64,000 nucleotides of DNA from Rhodospirillaceae bacterium. GTDB taxonomy: Bacteria > Pseudomonadota > Alphaproteobacteria > Bin65. The notes under the pieces were generated by a model. That model saw only the letters and a program-made list of their open reading frames with translations, was not told the origin of the DNA and ran no database searches. The translations under genes and the position numbers were made by a program. Within the stretch, counting starts at the first letter, position 1, and each line of letters starts with the position of its first letter. This document shows positions 44,177-52,751 of this stretch, piece by piece. The DNA lies in the NCBI GenBank assembly GCA_028819475.1, contig JAPPLJ010000013.1, positions 22,769-86,768 on the forward strand, written 5' to 3'.

Positions 44177-45079
44177 TCAGGTGCGCCGGCCTACGGCAAA
44201 CTGCGCCGCATCCCGCAGAAGGCCGGCGCGTTCTCCGAAGCATTCCAGCGCCGTAACAGCCTGTAACGCCAGAATATTGGCCCGTTCCCGCGCGGCCTCA
44301 AGCCCCAGGATCGAAATGAAGGTCGCTTTTCCGGCGCGGGCGTCCTTGCCGACCTGCTTGCCGATTTCGACCGCATCGCCGGTCTCGTCCAGGATGTCGT
44401 CGGCGATCTGGAAGGCAAGCCCCAACGCCTCGGTATAGGCGGCCAGCGCAGCCCTGTCCGCCTCGTTCGCCCCGCCCAGGAGCGCGCCGGACTGGCAGGA
44501 CACGTCGAACAGGCGGCCGGTCTTCATGCGTTGCAGGCGGACGATCTGTTCCAGCGTGAGGCCGCCGCCGGCCGTCTCGGCGGCAATATCGAACATCTGG
44601 CCGCCGACCATGCCCCGGGCGCCGGCCGCATCGGCCAGCGCCGCGACCAGGCCGGCCCGCACGTCGCCGTCGGGATGGGTCGCGGGATCGGCCAGCACCT
44701 CGAAGGCCAGGGTTTGCAGGGCGTCGCCGGCCAGGATCGCCGTCGCCTCGTCAAATTCGACATGGTTCGACGGCCGGCCGCGGCGCAGGTCGTCGTCGTC
44801 CATCGCCGGCAGGTCGTCATGGACCAGGGAATAGCAGTGTACGAATTCGATCGCCGCGCCGGCGCGCAGGCTGCGGCTGTCCGGCACGCCGAACAGCCGG
44901 GCGGTCTCGACCGCCAGGAAGGGCCGAAGGCGCTTGCCGCCGTCCAGGGTGGCGTAGGCCATGGCCTGGAACACCCGCGCTTCCGGCCCACCGCCCCGGG
45001 GCAGCAGGGCCGTCAGGGTCTCTTCGAGCCGGTCGGCGATTTCGGTCATCGCCGCTGTCAGCCGGGGGTCGTCGGTCAT
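44177..45079 (-). CDS. ispA: Farnesyl/geranyl diphosphate synthase (polyprenyl synthetase)
   Basis: The 300-residue enzyme condenses isoprenyl diphosphates. Both aspartate-rich motifs are present: the first as [17 protein letters not shown], the second as [13 protein letters not shown]. The preceding [17 protein letters not shown] is also diagnostic. The length and the MDDDD extension after the first motif fit bacterial IspA, with farnesyl diphosphate as likely product. It lies between xseB (51 nt) and dxs (34 nt). Exact chain length of the product is inferred from family only. Confidence 0.95.
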   Translation of the reverse strand: MTDDPRLTAAMTEIADRLEETLTALLPRGGGPEARVFQAMAYATLDGGKRLRPFLAVETARLFGVPDSRSLRAGAAIEFVHCYSLVHDDLPAMDDDDLRRGRPSNHVEFDEATAILAGDALQTLAFEVLADPATHPDGDVRAGLVAALADAAGARGMVGGQMFDIAAETAGGGLTLEQIVRLQRMKTGRLFDVSCQSGALLGGANEADRAALAAYTEALGLAFQIADDILDETGDAVEIGKQVGKDARAGKATFISILGLEAARERANILALQAVTALECFGERAGLLRDAAQFAVGRRT

Positions 45080-45130
45080 GGGCGTTCTGTGGCGCGGCTG
45101 GATATCTGCCCTGGCGGAAGGCCGGGGCGG

Positions 45131-45379
45131 TCAGTCCAGTTCGGCGGGTTCCAGCCGGTTCTGTCCGTCCGGCCCGGTCACGATCCTGTCAACCTTTGCC
45201 TGGGCGTCGCGCAGTTTGGCCTCGCAATGCCTCTTCAGGGCTGCGCCGCGTTCGTAGGCGGCGATCGCATCGTCCAGCTTCGCCTGCCCGGTCTCCAGAT
45301 CGCGGACGATCTTCTCCAGTTCGGCAAGCGCGTCCTCAAAGCTGAGAGCGGCAATGTCCGGTGCCCGACCGTCGGACAT
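45131..45379 (-). CDS. xseB: Exodeoxyribonuclease VII small subunit
   Basis: The 82-residue helical protein has the XseB core LSFEDALAELEKIVRDLETGQAKLDDAIAAYERGAALKRHCEAKLRDAQAKVD. It forms the small subunit of exonuclease VII with XseA, which is not in the window. The ATG at 45379 starts MSDGRAPDI; an upstream ATG would add 14 residues without family support. It heads the xseB-ispA-dxs run. The 156-nt gap upstream contains 14-bp tandem repeats. Confidence 0.95.
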   Translation of the reverse strand: MSDGRAPDIAALSFEDALAELEKIVRDLETGQAKLDDAIAAYERGAALKRHCEAKLRDAQAKVDRIVTGPDGQNRLEPAELD

Positions 45380-45463
45380 GGATGGCTCTGTCCCGTTCTT
45401 ATGGAATCCGATATGAGTCATTATTCACATTCCGAAGTCCCACGCAATCGAAACTGCGACAAT

Positions 45464-45513
45464 CTGTTCCGGTGGGGCTGTTCCGGTGGGGCTGTTCCGG
45501 TGGGGCTGTTCCG
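45464..45513. repeat. Three-plus tandem copies of a 14-bp unit
   Basis: TTCCGGTGGGGCTG repeats at 45467, 45481 and 45495, with a partial fourth copy beginning at 45509. The copies are identical. It lies in the gap between the histone-deacetylase-like gene and xseB and might lengthen or shorten by slippage. No binding function can be assigned. Confidence 0.8.
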
Positions 45514-45535
45514 ACAGGGGGATTGGCGGCGGCGT

Positions 45536-46471
45536 TCAGGCCGGGTCGGCGCCGGCCAGCGCCCCGACATGGGCAACCACGCTTTCGGCCAGCGCCTGCA
45601 GGTCGTAGCCGCCTTCCAGCGCCGAGACCATCCGGCCGCCGCACAACCCTTCGGCGATCCGGACGAGCTGCGCCGTCACCCAGCCATAGTCTTCGGTGCG
45701 GAATTCCAGCCCGGCCAGCGGATCGTCGTTGTGGGCGTCGAAACCGGCGCTGAGCAGGATCATGTCCGGCCGAAACGCTTCCAGCGCCGGAAGAACGGTC
45801 TCCGACATCGCGCGCCGGAATGCGCGCGAACCGCTGCCCGGCGCCAACGGAACGTTGCAGATGTTGCCGACCCCGGTCTCGCCGGCCGCGCCGGTGCCGG
45901 GGTAGAGCGGCCATTGATGGGTCGAGGCATAGAACAGGTCGCCGTCGGATTCGAAGGCGGCCTGCGTTCCGTTACCGTGATGGACATCGAAATCGACCGC
46001 CGCAATGCGCCCCAGCCCGTATGTCTCGCGGGCGTAGAGGGCGCCGACGGCGACATTGTTGAACAGGCAGAAACCCATCGCCCGGCCCGGTTCCGCATGA
46101 TGGCCGGGCGGCCGCACCGCGCAGAAGGCGTTGTCGACGTCGCCGGCCATCACCGAATCGATGGCATCGCAAACCGCCCCGGCGGCCCGCAGCGCCGCCT
46201 CCGCCGAGCCGGCGCTCATCACCGTATCGCCGTCGATCCAGCGGCGCTCGTCGTGCCCCATCGGGGCCAGCACATGGTCGACCAGCGCGGACGGATGCAC
46301 CAGTTCCAGCAGCGCGGGATCGATCCCCGGGGCGTCGCGCGGTTCGAGGCCGGCGATGCCCGCCTGCTCCAGGCCGTCGAGCACGGCGGCGATCCGCGAC
46401 GGCCGCTCGGGATGATGCCGGCCGGGCCGGTGATCCTGGCAGGCCGGGTGGGCGTAAATGGCTGTAGTCAC
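45536..46471 (-). CDS. Histone deacetylase family protein (acetylpolyamine/acetoin-type amidohydrolase)
   Basis: The 311-residue zinc hydrolase matches bacterial HDAC-like proteins. It has HHPERPSRIAAVLDGLE at the start, the catalytic His pair in RPPGHHAEPGRAMGFCLFNNVAVGA, and the zinc ligands in VDFDVHHGNGTQ and SAGFDAHNDDPLAG. Such enzymes remove acetyl groups from polyamines or other small amines. The protein is complete. It is divergent from the RND adaptor gene. It is on the same strand as xseB but separated by a repeat-bearing gap. Confidence 0.92.
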   Translation of the reverse strand: MTTAIYAHPACQDHRPGRHHPERPSRIAAVLDGLEQAGIAGLEPRDAPGIDPALLELVHPSALVDHVLAPMGHDERRWIDGDTVMSAGSAEAALRAAGAVCDAIDSVMAGDVDNAFCAVRPPGHHAEPGRAMGFCLFNNVAVGALYARETYGLGRIAAVDFDVHHGNGTQAAFESDGDLFYASTHQWPLYPGTGAAGETGVGNICNVPLAPGSGSRAFRRAMSETVLPALEAFRPDMILLSAGFDAHNDDPLAGLEFRTEDYGWVTAQLVRIAEGLCGGRMVSALEGGYDLQALAESVVAHVGALAGADPA

Positions 46472-46662
46472 AGGCTCCCGGCAGGTTTGGAACAGCCCTG
46501 CGACGGCGGTTCTGCGCCCTCAGGGCATGCAGGTTGGGCAGCCGGTCGCGGGAAGTTTCCGGTGGATCGGTGGTTCCTTTGCACCATATCATGCCGCAAC
46601 AGGGCGTCGCCACGGGCTTGTGGCCGGCGGCAGACGCCGGGGAAGGAGAACGGAACCGGGCC

Positions 46663-47991
46663 TTGAGTTCGGCGGTCAGAACGCGCAGGTCACGTGCGGC
46701 GCGTCCGTTGCTCGCGGCGGCAACGGCGCTGCTTTGCGTCGCCGCCGCGGCGCCGGAAATCAGGACCGCCGGAGCCGAAGCCAGAACGGAGCCCCAGGGC
46801 CGGCAACAGGGATCGCAGCAGGATTGGCAGCGGCGCCGGCAACAGGGCCAGCCGCCGGGCGATGCTCGCGGCAAGCCGGGCGCCAAACCCGGTAACCGGA
46901 ACGCGCAGGAGAAACGCCGCCGGGCCGGCGGAGGCGCCGGGCCCGGCGCGGGCGGCGGCGCCCGGAAGGGCGGGCGCCCGCCGATGTTCGTCGGCGTCGA
47001 TCAGGTCCGCAAGGGGCCGCTGACCCGCACCGAGCCGGTGATCGGGCGCATCGTGGCCACCCGCAAGGGCGTGGTCGCCGCCCGGGTTTCCGGCGCCGTC
47101 GTTTCAATCGATGTCGCGGTCGGCCAGCATGTGAAGAAAGGCCGGATCCTCGCACGGCAGGACATCCGAACGGCGGAGGCGCGCCTGGCCTTCGAGACCG
47201 CCGAACTGAAGCTGGCGGAGCGGGAACTTGAGCGCTTCGAGGCGCTGCGCAGCAACAAGTCCGCCGCCTTCGCCCGGTCGCGCTACGATCTGGCGGTGCA
47301 CCGCCTGGCCCGCGCCCGCGCCAATGTCCGACTCGCCCGGCTCGCGATCGAAAAGGCGGTGGTGACGGCGCCCTATGACGGCGTCGTCGTGCGCAAGGCG
47401 ACCGAACTGGGCGCCTATCTCAAGGACGGATCCGCCGTCGTCGAACTGGTCAACGATACTGAAGTCGAGATCGAGGCTGACGTTCCGGCCGATCGCCTGA
47501 GCGGCCTGCGCCCCGGCAGGGTCGTCTCCTTCTCGGCGCGCGCCGGCGGCGTGCCCCTCAGGGCGCGGGTGCGCGCCTTGCTGCCGATGCAGAACGCCCT
47601 GACCCGGACCCAGGCGGTGCGGTTCAAGCCGCTCGGCAATTCTCCGGCCGTCCATTACTCCATCAACCAGGCGGTCACCGTGGACGTGCCGATCGGCGCC
47701 ACGCGCACCGTGGTTTCGGTCCACAAGGACGCGATCGTGAACCGCGGCGCGACCCGCCTGGTCTTCCTGGTGAAGGGCGGCCGCGCCGTGCCGCGCCCGG
47801 TCAGGCTCGGCGAGGCGATCGGGTCGCGGTTTGTCGTGCGCGCCGGTCTGGCGCCCGGCGACATCGCCGTCGTCCGCGGCAACGAACGGCTGCGGCCGGG
47901 CCAGCCGGTGCGGCACCGTCCGCTGCTCGGCGCCGCGGCGCAGCGCCGGACCGGCGACTCCGACACTCCGGAACGGAAACCGGCGCACTGA
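46663..47991 (+). CDS. RND efflux periplasmic adaptor (membrane fusion protein)
   Basis: The roughly 440-residue protein has a hydrophobic leader (LLAAATALLCVAAAA). An unusual stretch of about 65 residues rich in Gln, Arg, Gly and Pro follows. The adaptor core then starts with VVAARVSGAVVSIDVAVGQHVKKGRILA (lipoyl half), an alpha-hairpin with LAFETAELKLAERELERFEALRSN, and the beta-barrel VTAPYDGVVVRKATELGAYL. The start is uncertain. TTG at 46663 puts the leader at the N-terminus with AAGGAG 14 nt upstream; an ATG at 46591 is possible but has no ribosome site. The RND pump gene follows 1 nt after the stop. Confidence 0.88.
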   Translation: MSSAVRTRRSRAARPLLAAATALLCVAAAAPEIRTAGAEARTEPQGRQQGSQQDWQRRRQQGQPPGDARGKPGAKPGNRNAQEKRRRAGGGAGPGAGGGARKGGRPPMFVGVDQVRKGPLTRTEPVIGRIVATRKGVVAARVSGAVVSIDVAVGQHVKKGRILARQDIRTAEARLAFETAELKLAERELERFEALRSNKSAAFARSRYDLAVHRLARARANVRLARLAIEKAVVTAPYDGVVVRKATELGAYLKDGSAVVELVNDTEVEIEADVPADRLSGLRPGRVVSFSARAGGVPLRARVRALLPMQNALTRTQAVRFKPLGNSPAVHYSINQAVTVDVPIGATRTVVSVHKDAIVNRGATRLVFLVKGGRAVPRPVRLGEAIGSRFVVRAGLAPGDIAVVRGNERLRPGQPVRHRPLLGAAAQRRTGDSDTPERKPAH

Positions 47992-47992
47992 A

Positions 47993-50900
47993 GTGAACCT
48001 GATCCGGATAGCCCTGGATCGGCCGGTTGCGGTCATCGCCGCCGTCCTGATGGTCGTCATGTTCGGCTTCGTCGCGCTGCAGCAGATCCCGATCCAGCTC
48101 ACGCCTGACGTCCGCAAACCCAACCTGACGATCACGACGCGATGGCCCGGCGCCGCACCGGCCGAAGTCGAGCGCGAAATCCTGAACCGGCAGGAAGACG
48201 TGCTCAAGGGGGTCGAAGGGGTCGAGCGTATCGTCTCCAGCGCGGAGACCGGCCGGTCGCGGATCACGCTGGAATTCCAGATCGGCCAGAATATGGACCG
48301 CGCGATCCTGCTGGTCGCCAACCGGCTCGACCGGGTGAACGGCTATCCGGACGAAGCCCAGCGGCCGCAGATCTCGACCCGGGGCTCGGAAGACAATCCG
48401 ATTGCCTGGTTCGTCATCACCCGGCGCGAAGGCAACAACCGGCCGATCCACACCTACGGCGATTTCATCGAGGATTTCGTCGTCGAACGTATGGAGCGTC
48501 TCGAGGGCGTTTCCGGCACAAATTTCTACGGCGGCGCCGCCAAGGAATTGCGGATTGTCGTAAAGCCCGCCGAAATGGCGCAATACGGCCTGACGATCCC
48601 TGCGGTAGTCACCGCCCTGCAGCGCGCCAACATCGCCCTGTCGGCCGGCGAGGTGAACGAGGGCAAGCGGCGCTATGTCGTCCGCTTCGAAGGCGAGCTG
48701 ACCGCAGCGAACGCGGCGCGGCGCGTCCTGCTGCGCACCGTCGAGGACAGCGCCTCCGGCCGGGTCGCCCGGGTGACGCTCGGCGACATCGCGGACGTTC
48801 GCTTCGGCTACAAGGATCCGACGGCGAGCATCCGGGCGAGCGGCCGGCCCGCCCTCGTCTTCAACGTGCTGCGCGATACCGGCGCCAATGTCATCGAGGT
48901 GATGGGCCGGGTTCGCGCCAGGGTGGCCGAACTCAACCGGAAAGTCTTGCATCCGGCCGGGCTGCATGCCGACCAGGTCTACGACGAGACCGACTACATC
49001 CATTCCGCCATCGCGCTGGTCACGCAGAATATCTGGGTCGGCGGCCTGCTGGCGGCGCTGATCCTGCTGCTCTTCCTGCGCTCGCCGCGGGCGACGCTGG
49101 TGATCTCGCTGGCGATTCCGGTATCGGTCATCGGCTCTTTCGTCGCCATGGCCGCGCTCGGCCGCTCGATCAACGTCATTTCGCTGGCCGGCATCGCGTT
49201 CGCCGTCGGCATGGTGGTCGATGCGGCGATCGTCGTGCTGGAGAACATCTACCGCCTGAAGGAACAGGGCAAACCGATCCGCCAGGCCGCCTACGAAGGG
49301 GCGAGCCAGGTCTGGGGCGCCGTCCTGGTGTCGGCCCTGACCACGGTGATGGTGTTCATTCCCATTCTCGTGCTGGAGCTCGAGGTCGGCCAGCTGTTCC
49401 GCGACATCGCGGTCGCCATTTCGGTTTCGGTCATCCTGTCGCTGCTGGTCGCCGTCACTCTGATCCCGGCGCTCGCCAACTGGCTGCTGCCGACCCGGGG
49501 GGCGGCGCGCAGGCGGCGGGGAGCGGCGGCGGCCCAGGCGGCAGGGCAGTCGGCGGACCGGGCGCCCTACCGCCTTCCCCTCCCCGGCATCGATCATCTG
49601 GCCCGGCTGTTCGCCTGGCTTGTCCTGAAGTTCACCGCGCTGGTCGTTTCCTACCGCATCCTGGCGTTTCTGGTGGCCGTGACGATCACCGGCGGCGCGG
49701 CCTTCGCGACCTGGAAACTGTTGCCGAAGCTGGAATATCTGCCGACCGGCAACCGCAATCTGGTCATCGCCCTCTCGCTGCCGCCGCCGGGCTACAATCT
49801 CGATACGGTCACCGGCATCGCGCGCAGCGTCGAGGCGGATCTGGAATCCTATCTCGCGAAGGGCGAAGGGGTCGTCCGCGGCAAGACGATCGAACCGCCG
49901 AACCTGCCCGAGCGGGTGATGGCGACGCTCGGGCTGGGCGAGGAGACGGCGGCGCCCAGGGGACCGCCGCAGATTTCGCGCTTCTTCTTCGTGGCGCGCA
50001 ACTCGCTGACCGTCGTCGGCGCGGCGGCCGTCGACCCGACGCGGGCGGGCGAGCTGATCCCGATCATCCAGAAAACCCTGCGCAAGGAGCCCGGCACCTT
50101 CGGCCGGACCTTCCAGCCCTCGCTGTTCGGCCGCGGCATCGGCGGCGGCCGGGTGATCAATTTCGACATTTCCGGGCCGGATCTCGGCCGGAACCTGGAG
50201 GTCGCGCAGCAGGCGTTCTTCATCATCAACAACTTCCTGCCGCGCAGCGGGGGGACTCAGATCCGGCCGCGGCCCGGCCTCAGCCTCGGCGCGCCGGAGG
50301 TCAAGGTGGTTCCCGACCGGACCCGGCTCGACGAAGCCGGGGTCAACGCGCGCGAGCTGGCGGCGACCATTGACGCCTTTAACGACGGGTTGCGCGTCGC
50401 CGAAGTGACGATCGGCGGCCGGCGCACCGATTTGACGCTGACCGGGCCGAAGCGCGCCATCCGGACGACCCAGGGGATCGAGAGCATCCCGGTCGTGACG
50501 TCGTCCGGCAAGATCGTGCCGGTCCGCTCCCTGGCGCGAGTCGAGGTCACATCCGGCGCGACCGAGATCCGCCATACCGAGCGCAACCGCACGGTCACGC
50601 TGGAGATCAGCCCGACCAAGGCGATCGCTCTCGAAGCCGCGATGGATATCCTGCAACAGAAGGTTATTCCGGAGCTCGAGAAAAGGGGGCTTCCGGAAGG
50701 CGTGAAGATCAACCTGTCGGGCGAAGCCGACCAGTTGACCCGGACGTGGAACGCCATGGTCTGGCAGCTTCTGATGGCGGTCGTCATCGTCTATCTGGTG
50801 ATGGCGATCCTGTTCGAGAGCTTCCTCTATCCCTTCATCATCATCTTCTCGGTGCCGCTGGCGACCGCCGGCGGCATCCTCGGCCTCGCCCTGCTCAACG

Positions 50901-51304
50901 AGTATGTGCGCCAGCCGCTCGACATGCTGACGCTCCTTGGCTTCGTCATCCTGATCGGCACGGTGGTCAACAATGCGATCCTGCTGGTCGACGGGACGCT
51001 CCGCCTCGCCCGCGACCACGGCATGGAGCCGCGGAGCGCCATCCTCGTGGCGACCCGCCACCGGATGCGGCCGATCTTCATGTCGACCATGACCAGCGTG
51101 ATCGGCATGGCGCCGCTCGTTATCTTCCCCGGCGCCGGCTCGGAACTCTATCGCGGGCTCGGCTCGGTCGTGCTCGGCGGGCTGGCGCTGTCGGCGGTGC
51201 TGACCCTGCTGATCATCCCGCCGCTCCTGGCGCTCGTCGTCGGCACCTTCCGGCCCAAAGTTGCGGCGGCGCCCACGGGCGCGGCGCCTGCACCGGCGGA
51301 GTGA
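47993..51304 (+). CDS. RND family efflux permease (AcrB/CzcA-like)
   Basis: The 1103-residue inner-membrane pump has the 12-segment RND plan with two large periplasmic loops. Typical stretches include LDRPVAVIAAVLMVVMFGFVALQQIPIQLTPDVRKPNLTI at the start, SAIALVTQNIWVGGLLAALILLLFLRS, and the TM4 proton-relay region SLAGIAFAVGMVVDAAIVVLENIYRL, which has one Asp where AcrB has two. The C-terminal half has LTLLGFVILIGTVVNNAILLVDG. GTG at 47993 follows the adaptor's stop by 1 nt. A basic Ala/Arg-rich linker separates the halves near residue 510. No outer-membrane factor is adjacent. The substrate is unknown. Confidence 0.94.
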   Translation: MNLIRIALDRPVAVIAAVLMVVMFGFVALQQIPIQLTPDVRKPNLTITTRWPGAAPAEVEREILNRQEDVLKGVEGVERIVSSAETGRSRITLEFQIGQNMDRAILLVANRLDRVNGYPDEAQRPQISTRGSEDNPIAWFVITRREGNNRPIHTYGDFIEDFVVERMERLEGVSGTNFYGGAAKELRIVVKPAEMAQYGLTIPAVVTALQRANIALSAGEVNEGKRRYVVRFEGELTAANAARRVLLRTVEDSASGRVARVTLGDIADVRFGYKDPTASIRASGRPALVFNVLRDTGANVIEVMGRVRARVAELNRKVLHPAGLHADQVYDETDYIHSAIALVTQNIWVGGLLAALILLLFLRSPRATLVISLAIPVSVIGSFVAMAALGRSINVISLAGIAFAVGMVVDAAIVVLENIYRLKEQGKPIRQAAYEGASQVWGAVLVSALTTVMVFIPILVLELEVGQLFRDIAVAISVSVILSLLVAVTLIPALANWLLPTRGAARRRRGAAAAQAAGQSADRAPYRLPLPGIDHLARLFAWLVLKFTALVVSYRILAFLVAVTITGGAAFATWKLLPKLEYLPTGNRNLVIALSLPPPGYNLDTVTGIARSVEADLESYLAKGEGVVRGKTIEPPNLPERVMATLGLGEETAAPRGPPQISRFFFVARNSLTVVGAAAVDPTRAGELIPIIQKTLRKEPGTFGRTFQPSLFGRGIGGGRVINFDISGPDLGRNLEVAQQAFFIINNFLPRSGGTQIRPRPGLSLGAPEVKVVPDRTRLDEAGVNARELAATIDAFNDGLRVAEVTIGGRRTDLTLTGPKRAIRTTQGIESIPVVTSSGKIVPVRSLARVEVTSGATEIRHTERNRTVTLEISPTKAIALEAAMDILQQKVIPELEKRGLPEGVKINLSGEADQLTRTWNAMVWQLLMAVVIVYLVMAILFESFLYPFIIIFSVPLATAGGILGLALLNEYVRQPLDMLTLLGFVILIGTVVNNAILLVDGTLRLARDHGMEPRSAILVATRHRMRPIFMSTMTSVIGMAPLVIFPGAGSELYRGLGSVVLGGLALSAVLTLLIIPPLLALVVGTFRPKVAAAPTGAAPAPAE

Positions 51305-51385
51305 ACCGGGCCGTCTTCGTTCTCGATACCGGGCGCCAGCCGGTCAGGAACTTTGATCCGCCGGCCGGCGCGACTTCAGCGACGA

Positions 51386-51583
51386 TCAGGCGGTTTCCGA
51401 TCTGGCGGGCGAAATGACGGTGCCTTTAGTGCCGGGTTTGTTTATACGATAGATTTTCCCTTTATTGTAATATACAACATATTCTCCGGACCGATAGTGC
51501 TGTCGAAGTGCCTTTCTGACAGTACTTCGTAGAAGTCGTTCAGATTTATTTGGAAATACTTCCGGTTTTTTGTCTGTCGTCAA
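51386..51583 (-). CDS. Possible small basic protein in an AT-rich gap
   Basis: A 65-residue frame begins TTDKKPEVFPNKSERLLRS and continues with LRQHYRSGEYVVYYNKGKIYRINKPGTKGTVI. It would start with TTG, with AGGAAAA about 6 nt upstream. The composition is basic and AT-rich, distinct from both flanks. Its beta-rich centre looks protein-like, but no family is recognised, and it ends near the RND pump stop. It could be a decayed piece of imported DNA, like the zeta-toxin-like remnant next to it. Confidence 0.3.
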   Translation of the reverse strand: MTTDKKPEVFPNKSERLLRSTVRKALRQHYRSGEYVVYYNKGKIYRINKPGTKGTVISPARSETA

Positions 51584-51674
51584 CGCTTTTTCCTATACAA
51601 ATACGACATAATTTCTAAAAATATTTCCTTCCGGTCTACAATTAGTTAAATTTTTCTACCCGACGCGATTCCTT

Positions 51675-51821
51675 TCAATTCTCTACCGAATAGTCGGATG
51701 GCGACAGGCGCGGGGCTTCGAAGTCGGCGTTCGGAAACCGGAATGTCCGTTCCTCCCCCTCCGGCAGTGTCCCGGAAAACGCCGTCTTCCCCGCGCCGTT
51801 CGGGCCGGCGAGGATCGGCAT
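51675..51821 (-). pseudogene. N-terminal remnant of a zeta-toxin-like P-loop kinase
   Basis: The 48-codon frame MPILAGPNGAGKTAFSG... then PNADFEAPRLSP matches the N-terminal end of zeta-toxin/AAA-type kinases, with Walker A GPNGAGKT and the following NAD...LSP block. Intact family members run to about 180-250 residues; here the frame stops at once in an AT-rich gap. The GC content of the fragment is high, like the chromosome. It begins 20 nt after the ubiG stop on the same strand. It is best read as a truncated gene, cut by the insertion or loss that created the AT-rich gap. Confidence 0.6.
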
Positions 51822-51841
51822 GCGGGGCCGCGCCTCGCCGG

Positions 51842-52630
51842 TCACGCGGCCCTCTGCGCCACCATCGTGTAGTTGACGCCGAGGTCGCCGCTCTCGCGCC
51901 AGCTGTCGGTCAGCGGGTCGTAGACGAGGCCGGTGACGCTTTCGACGGTCAGGCCGGCTGCCCGGAGATGGGCCGCGATTTCCGACGGCCTGAGGAACTT
52001 GCGCCAATCGTGGGTGCCGGGCGGCACCCAGCGCAGGACGTATTCCGCCGCCACGACGCCGAGCGCCATCGACCGCAGCGTGCGGTTGAGCGTGGCGACG
52101 ATCTGGAGGCCCCCCGGCTTCACCAGGGCGCCGGCGGCGGCCATGAAGGCGGCAACGTCCGACACATGCTCGACCACTTCCAGATTGAGCACGACGTCGA
52201 ACGCTTCGCCGGCGTCGGCCAGCGCTTCCGCCGTGCCGTGCCGGTAGTCGATCGCCAGACCCGACTGGCCGGCGTGGGTCCGCGCGACCTCGACAGCCTC
52301 TTCGCCCGCATCGATCCCGGTAACCGTGGCGCCGAGCCGCGCCATCGGCTCGCAGATCAGGCCGCCGCCGCAGCCGAGATCGACGATGTCCAGGCCGTCG
52401 AACGGCCGTGCGCCGGCCGGGTCGCGGCCGAAATTGCGGCAGATCGCGTCGCGGATCAGGCGAAGCCGGGCCGGGTTCATACGGTGCAGCGGCGCAAATT
52501 TGCCGCGCGGATCCCACCACTCCCCGGCCATGGCGGCGAAGCGGGCGACCTCTGCCGGATCGACCGTGGCACCGGCGGTGCCGGCCTCCGGCGCCGCAGC
52601 GCTGCGGCGATCTTGCGGTGCGTCGGTCAT
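51842..52630 (-). CDS. ubiG: Ubiquinone biosynthesis O-methyltransferase UbiG
   Basis: The 262-residue SAM-dependent enzyme performs both O-methylations of ubiquinone synthesis. Characteristic features are VDPAEVARFAAMAGEWWDPRGKFAPLHRMNPARLRLIRD, the SAM site LDIVDLGCGGGLICEPMARLGATVTGID, and the C-terminal YVLRWVPPGTHDWRKFLRPSE with the late VTGLVYDPLTDSW. The ATG at 52630 is the family-typical start; an upstream extension overlaps the lysC leader. It is divergent from lysC with a 121-nt gap, as in many alphaproteobacteria. Confidence 0.96.
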   Translation of the reverse strand: MTDAPQDRRSAAAPEAGTAGATVDPAEVARFAAMAGEWWDPRGKFAPLHRMNPARLRLIRDAICRNFGRDPAGARPFDGLDIVDLGCGGGLICEPMARLGATVTGIDAGEEAVEVARTHAGQSGLAIDYRHGTAEALADAGEAFDVVLNLEVVEHVSDVAAFMAAAGALVKPGGLQIVATLNRTLRSMALGVVAAEYVLRWVPPGTHDWRKFLRPSEIAAHLRAAGLTVESVTGLVYDPLTDSWRESGDLGVNYTMVAQRAA

Positions 52631-52751
52631 GCCGCCCCGGTTGCCCAAGTCCTGACGCTTCCATATGTATGGCGCGCCCGGCCGGCGGAAAACCGCCGGC
52701 GGCAAATGGCCGGCAGCCGCCCGTTCCGTCCGCCCTGTTACAGGAATTCCG

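Noticed and set aside
42268..44256. Long plus-strand frame antisense to dxs
   Set aside because: The protein has no motifs and dxs is complete and unmistakable on the other strand.
45464..45513. Possible CRISPR or iteron array
   Set aside because: Units of 14 bp follow one another without spacers and there are no replication or Cas genes nearby.
47801..51061. Open frame of over 1000 codons on the minus strand, antisense to the RND genes
   Set aside because: Its protein is rich in Arg, Asp, His and Gln with no domain pattern, and it mirrors the pump genes on the other strand. High GC content removes stop codons from antisense frames.
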